Assembly (NCBI GenBank): GCA_003260075.1
Contig: QLIY01000041.1
Location: 212,367-276,366, forward strand
Length of the DNA: 64,000 nt
Source of the DNA: Phallusia mammillata
Lineage: Eukaryota > Chordata > Ascidiacea > Phlebobranchia > Ascidiidae
Direction of reading: 5' to 3'
Shown: positions 60,682 to 64,000 of the stretch, one piece after another
Layout of the letters: every line of letters starts with the position of its first letter
Position numbering within the stretch: the first letter of the stretch is position 1
Position numbers and translations under genes: made by a program
Notes under the pieces: generated by a model
What the model was told of the DNA's origin: nothing
Seen by the model: only the letters and a program-made list of their open reading frames with translations
Database searches by the model: none

Positions 60682-63144
60682 TCTTATCACTTATAATTAG
60701 TGTTTTCAAATTAAACAAAATGTTTTCTACAACCTGAAAAACAGAACAACAATAGTTTGTGGTGGGAAGACGTATTTTTTTAAAACTTAATTGGATTCTC
60801 AGTTTTTCTTATTAATGAATCTGAAGCTGCAAAACAGAGTTAACTTTGTCAAGTTTTGACCGTTTTTCCGCCGAACCTGAAAGTAAAAATATCAGTATTA
60901 GAAAAACAAGTTTTTTGTCTTTAACAAAATTCGATTTTTATTGCTTGATTTTTTTCTCTACGGCGTTTGTATTTAATATGGTGATATAAAAAGTAACCTT
61001 CCAAAACGCCCAAGACCAATCTAGTTATTCTGTTACAAAGATGTTATTTAAAAACAAGTTCCCGCCATGTTGTGTAACAATATTTATGTAACATAATAAT
61101 TGCTGTTGTAAATTTTTGTACAAATTTTTTTGGGTATGTATTTCCATTGTGTATTTTGCTCCTTGCTGCAATTTTTTCCGGGTAAACGTTTTTTTTTTCT
61201 TAGTCTTAGTACTCTCCATAGTAAATGAACGTTGAGTAAAAAAATTTACGTTGATTGGGCAGATAGGGCTAGGTTTGCGTTTTTTGCCATGGCAAAGCAT
61301 TGCAGAAGTTATGAAGTTTTAATAAATTGTAGTTTTCCTTGGTGCCGCTGTACATCGACAAATTGAAATGCGTTTACGATTGCAATCAGTTAAATAGCGT
61401 GTTGGGTGAACTTTGTTCGCCACATTTGCCGCTTTGACGTTTAGTTTGAGGTTTTTGGTGGCGAATTGAAAGCTACTCTTAAAGGTTTTCAAAACAGAAA
61501 AGTTTTTGGTTCAAGTTTTCGTTGCGAGTAATTGCCTGGTTTATGCGCAAGTTCAATTATTTTTCGTCAATTAAGACCACTTACTAAACAATGGTTCGCT
61601 TGGGCACTTTTAGTTGAACGGTTAATTTTTAACATTATTGTTGTGGATAATTTTGAACAGGGGCATCCCCATCGACCGTACGGTTTTAAATTTTCGGATT
61701 TTGAGCGAATTTTAAAACGTTGCCGGGAAACAGAACATTTTTAGCAGCGTCATGTCCAGACTAAATTATGTTGTGTTGCTTAGTACGGGTTGGTTTAAAA
61801 CAGGGGTGTGCAGCCTGCAGCCCACCGGCCAAATACGGCCCTTGATTAAAGGTTGTGCAGTCCGCAGTGACGCTTGGTTTTCAAATGTACTGGCAAACGA
61901 GTCCAGTTAATATATATTTTTAAGCAGATTAATGCATCCGGTGCTATTTTTCTCCGACCTGACAATATGTGGCTAGAATCAAATGTGTATTTTACTTGTA
62001 ATTGTTAACTCAATATAGGCATATTTGGTATGCAACAAAGTAAAATCACCTTGTGTTAAAGGTGCGGCTCGCGATCTAATTATTGTAATTGTATTTGGCC
62101 CCAAAGTGACAAAGGTTGCACACCCAATGTTCGAAACGTCGGTTTGGCTAATTTGCAGGTGCCATAAAAAGTTTTTGTGAGATTTAGAACGTTTTTAAAA
62201 AAATATAAATATTACGGTCCGACAAGATTTTGATTTGGTTGCGCCAAAATTTAAGCTGAGCAGAAAAAAATGTCGAAAGTTTAAGTCGCCGGCGTGAGTT
62301 ACACGGATGAGTGATTACGTCACGGTTGGCATGGTAACGAGTGGTATCAAAAGAGTTTGTCATGCGGAACGTTGCGTTGAAACATTTCCGACCCACGCGC
62401 GAAGTTGGCAGGTTGTACGGTTAATTCTGGGATAATTTGGCGCGTAACTTACCGGTCAAATTTGGTAAATCCAGTGGGTGGATATTTAAGTGGTTAATAT
62501 AATGCCAACGTGGATTGATCCTTGCACCTTGGACATACTTACTGCACATTCGACATACTACACATGTTTCATTGCACCCCAACCTATTTTTTTCAATGCA
62601 GACTATAACAAAAGGCGGTTTTCACGTTTTTTTGCCATTTTTGTAAAGCCCATCATATTTAGTAAGTTTTGGTGGATTTTATGTTGATTTAAACTTCCCC
62701 ATACATTGAGATTGCGGGTGCAAAGTTGTAGGAAATTACAGTGTGCAATGTCTTCAAGGTTCAGAAAACTAAAGCTGAAGCGGAAAAAAATCACAAAGCA
62801 GCTTTTTGAATCAGTGTGAAGCAAGCAAGCATAAATCGTTGTGTGAATAAGCTGCATGCACGTCACATTGCGGAAAGCAGGTTTTGCGATTAATAGAAAG
62901 CATTTGTATTTTGCGGCACACAGAAAACATTCAATTATCTTGCCAACTGAAAAAGTCAACAATCATGCAATGAACGACCAACTGTTCGCTCAATAATCAC
63001 CAAATTGAAGCAAGCATTAGCGGATAAGCGGAAGCATCGACTACAAGCATTTCCCTTGCTGGGATAAAATAATAATTATTTCTACATCATGCAAATCACA
63101 CAGTTAAAACGTCACCCAGCAAACAAACAAATTCTCTGTCCGTT
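60682..63144. other. Intergenic interval between LU paralogues 3 and 4
   Basis: Duplicate of the 55218-58087 interval, with a family-1 hAT-like insertion (61801-62125) present here only. No coding feature recognised. Confidence 0.6.
61801..62125. mobile_element. Family-1 hAT-like element between LU paralogues
   Basis: Left end CAGGGGTGTGCAGCCTGCAG and right end GGTTGCACACCC (last bases lost). The interior matches the MSH4-intron copy at 2830-3148, including ACTGGCAAACGAGTCCA and AGCAGATTAATGC. The target duplication is not preserved. Confidence 0.8.
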
Positions 63145-64000
63145 TTACAACGAGAAGAATCGTTGCAAGGAATATCCGATGAGTGCAGGGAGAGACATCA
63201 TCAGCAAACTCTGCAATGGCATCACAGATCCGTTGCCTGCAAACGAAACTTTGTTGAAATACTTGGTTAAGTGGGTTTTGTTCTTTAGTTAAAGCATTAA
63301 ACTTTTGTAAAGTGCGACTGTGGCGGTTGGACACGTCCCCTGTGAGAAGTAATCACGAGTAACATACAGATGCAATCAAAACGGGGGAGTTTGATGGCTA
63401 ATACTTGTGCGTAAGGATCGAAAACCCAAATAGTTAAAACTTTATTACAAACCCCATTTCTTAACAGTGGAGTTATAAATTGTTACTGGCTAGTTAAGAC
63501 ATCGGTATGTTTTAACTTAGCACGCACCTTGGTTGCAACCATTTCCGGTGCAGGTTCTGTTGCACACTTTGTAATCGACCCCGTCAACAGTAGTCTCGTC
63601 GCAGCTGTTGCCCCGGTCGAAGAAAGAGCATCCTCTGACGACTTCTCGGCTGAAACCTTCTCTGTCTTCACCTAGACCAAGAAAGTTTGGGTCAGAAACG
63701 TCACTTTTAACTTTCACTGACAAGTTTGCTTACCGGTTTCCCTGACAAAGCAATATCGATGAGCAGGGCTTGAGCAGTCAACTGCAATTGATGGGTTGTT
63801 CAGGCAAATGTCGTATCCAGCCACAAGTCCGTTGATCGTTAAAGCGTTATTAGTGGCTGCCGCGATGGATCTTTGAGTACTGCATTGCACACATTTGCTG
63901 CGGTTTGCTGTAAAAAGGTGTCAACACGCGTTAGTATTTCCGAAGTGGAAACGTTTTAAGGACGGAAAGGAGACTTACGAAATCCTACGTTGCATCCGTC
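63145..64000 (-). CDS. LU/EGF multidomain GPI-anchored protein, paralogue 4 (3' part)
   Basis: Four 3' exons are in the window: 63236-63145 (GPI signal), 63671-63528, 63907-63734 and 64000-63979 (cut by the window edge, within the DGCNVGF end of an LU half). All joins are phase 1. The exon at 63907-63734 is 21 bases longer than in paralogues 2 and 3, adding seven residues (about RSIAAATNN) in the first LU loop. The terminal exon is nearly identical to that of paralogue 3 (SLLMMSLPALIGYSL). The remaining seven upstream exons should lie beyond 64000. Confidence 0.85.

Noticed and set aside
63089-63292. Plus-strand frame repeated near 58030-58190
   Set aside because: It is the antisense of the GPI-signal exons of paralogues 4 and 3, which explains its duplication.
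1-64000. CRISPR arrays, bacterial operons, ribosome binding sites, phage or plasmid features
   Set aside because: The sequence is eukaryotic with spliced genes; no such features were seen.

Overview
The window is animal nuclear DNA, most likely from a tunicate of the Ciona type. It is AT-rich, with short multi-exon genes split by small GT-AG introns. The genes are clear orthologues of chordate proteins, and many short hAT-like transposon fragments sit in the introns. Species is inferred; the gene content and architecture are read directly. Exon borders below come from splice motifs plus reading-phase continuity plus similarity to remembered vertebrate family features. No transcript evidence was available.

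Layout. 1-6304 (+): 3' part of MSH4, the meiotic MutS homologue. 6444-8259 (-): two-exon gene for a small, unrecognised C-terminally anchored membrane protein. 9209-13516 (+): STX6, a Golgi/endosome SNARE, containing a U12-type AT-AC intron. 13517-17158: transposon-rich intergenic DNA. 17159-18708 (+): CACYBP. 19102-26497 (-): PHYHD1, whose largest intron holds a complete opposite-strand gene, SMPD1 (acid sphingomyelinase, 20716-24915, +). 27500-28449 (+): probable PSMG3. 28747-32398 (+): UPF3, a nonsense-mediated decay factor. 33662-35948 (+): NEK6/NEK7 kinase. 36960-41045 (+): RPL5. 41872-44617 (-): CCDC190-like coiled-coil protein. 44618-47996: intergenic DNA with a 91-base G run and a tRNA-headed SINE. 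47997-64000 (-): a tandem array of four paralogous genes, the last cut by the window edge. They encode secreted, probably GPI-anchored proteins of about 510 residues, with four Ly6/uPAR (LU) domains and one EGF-like module.

The first two thirds hold mostly unrelated housekeeping genes: DNA recombination, vesicle fusion, ubiquitin adaptor, lipid catabolism, proteasome assembly, mRNA surveillance, mitotic kinase and ribosome. The last quarter is a lineage-expanded surface-protein family. It appears to evolve by tandem duplication and by exon-wise divergence, with every intron in phase 1.

The least explained material is a set of short repeat elements carrying hammerhead-ribozyme-like cores. One (33.1-33.5 kb) has an intact CTGATGA/GAAA core inside an inverted dimer. 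Another (9.67-9.81 kb, inside the STX6 U12 intron) keeps stem pairing by compensating changes although its core has decayed. Both share the 18-base tail CATTATGCCTGGCAGCAA, and a third remnant has a close variant of it.
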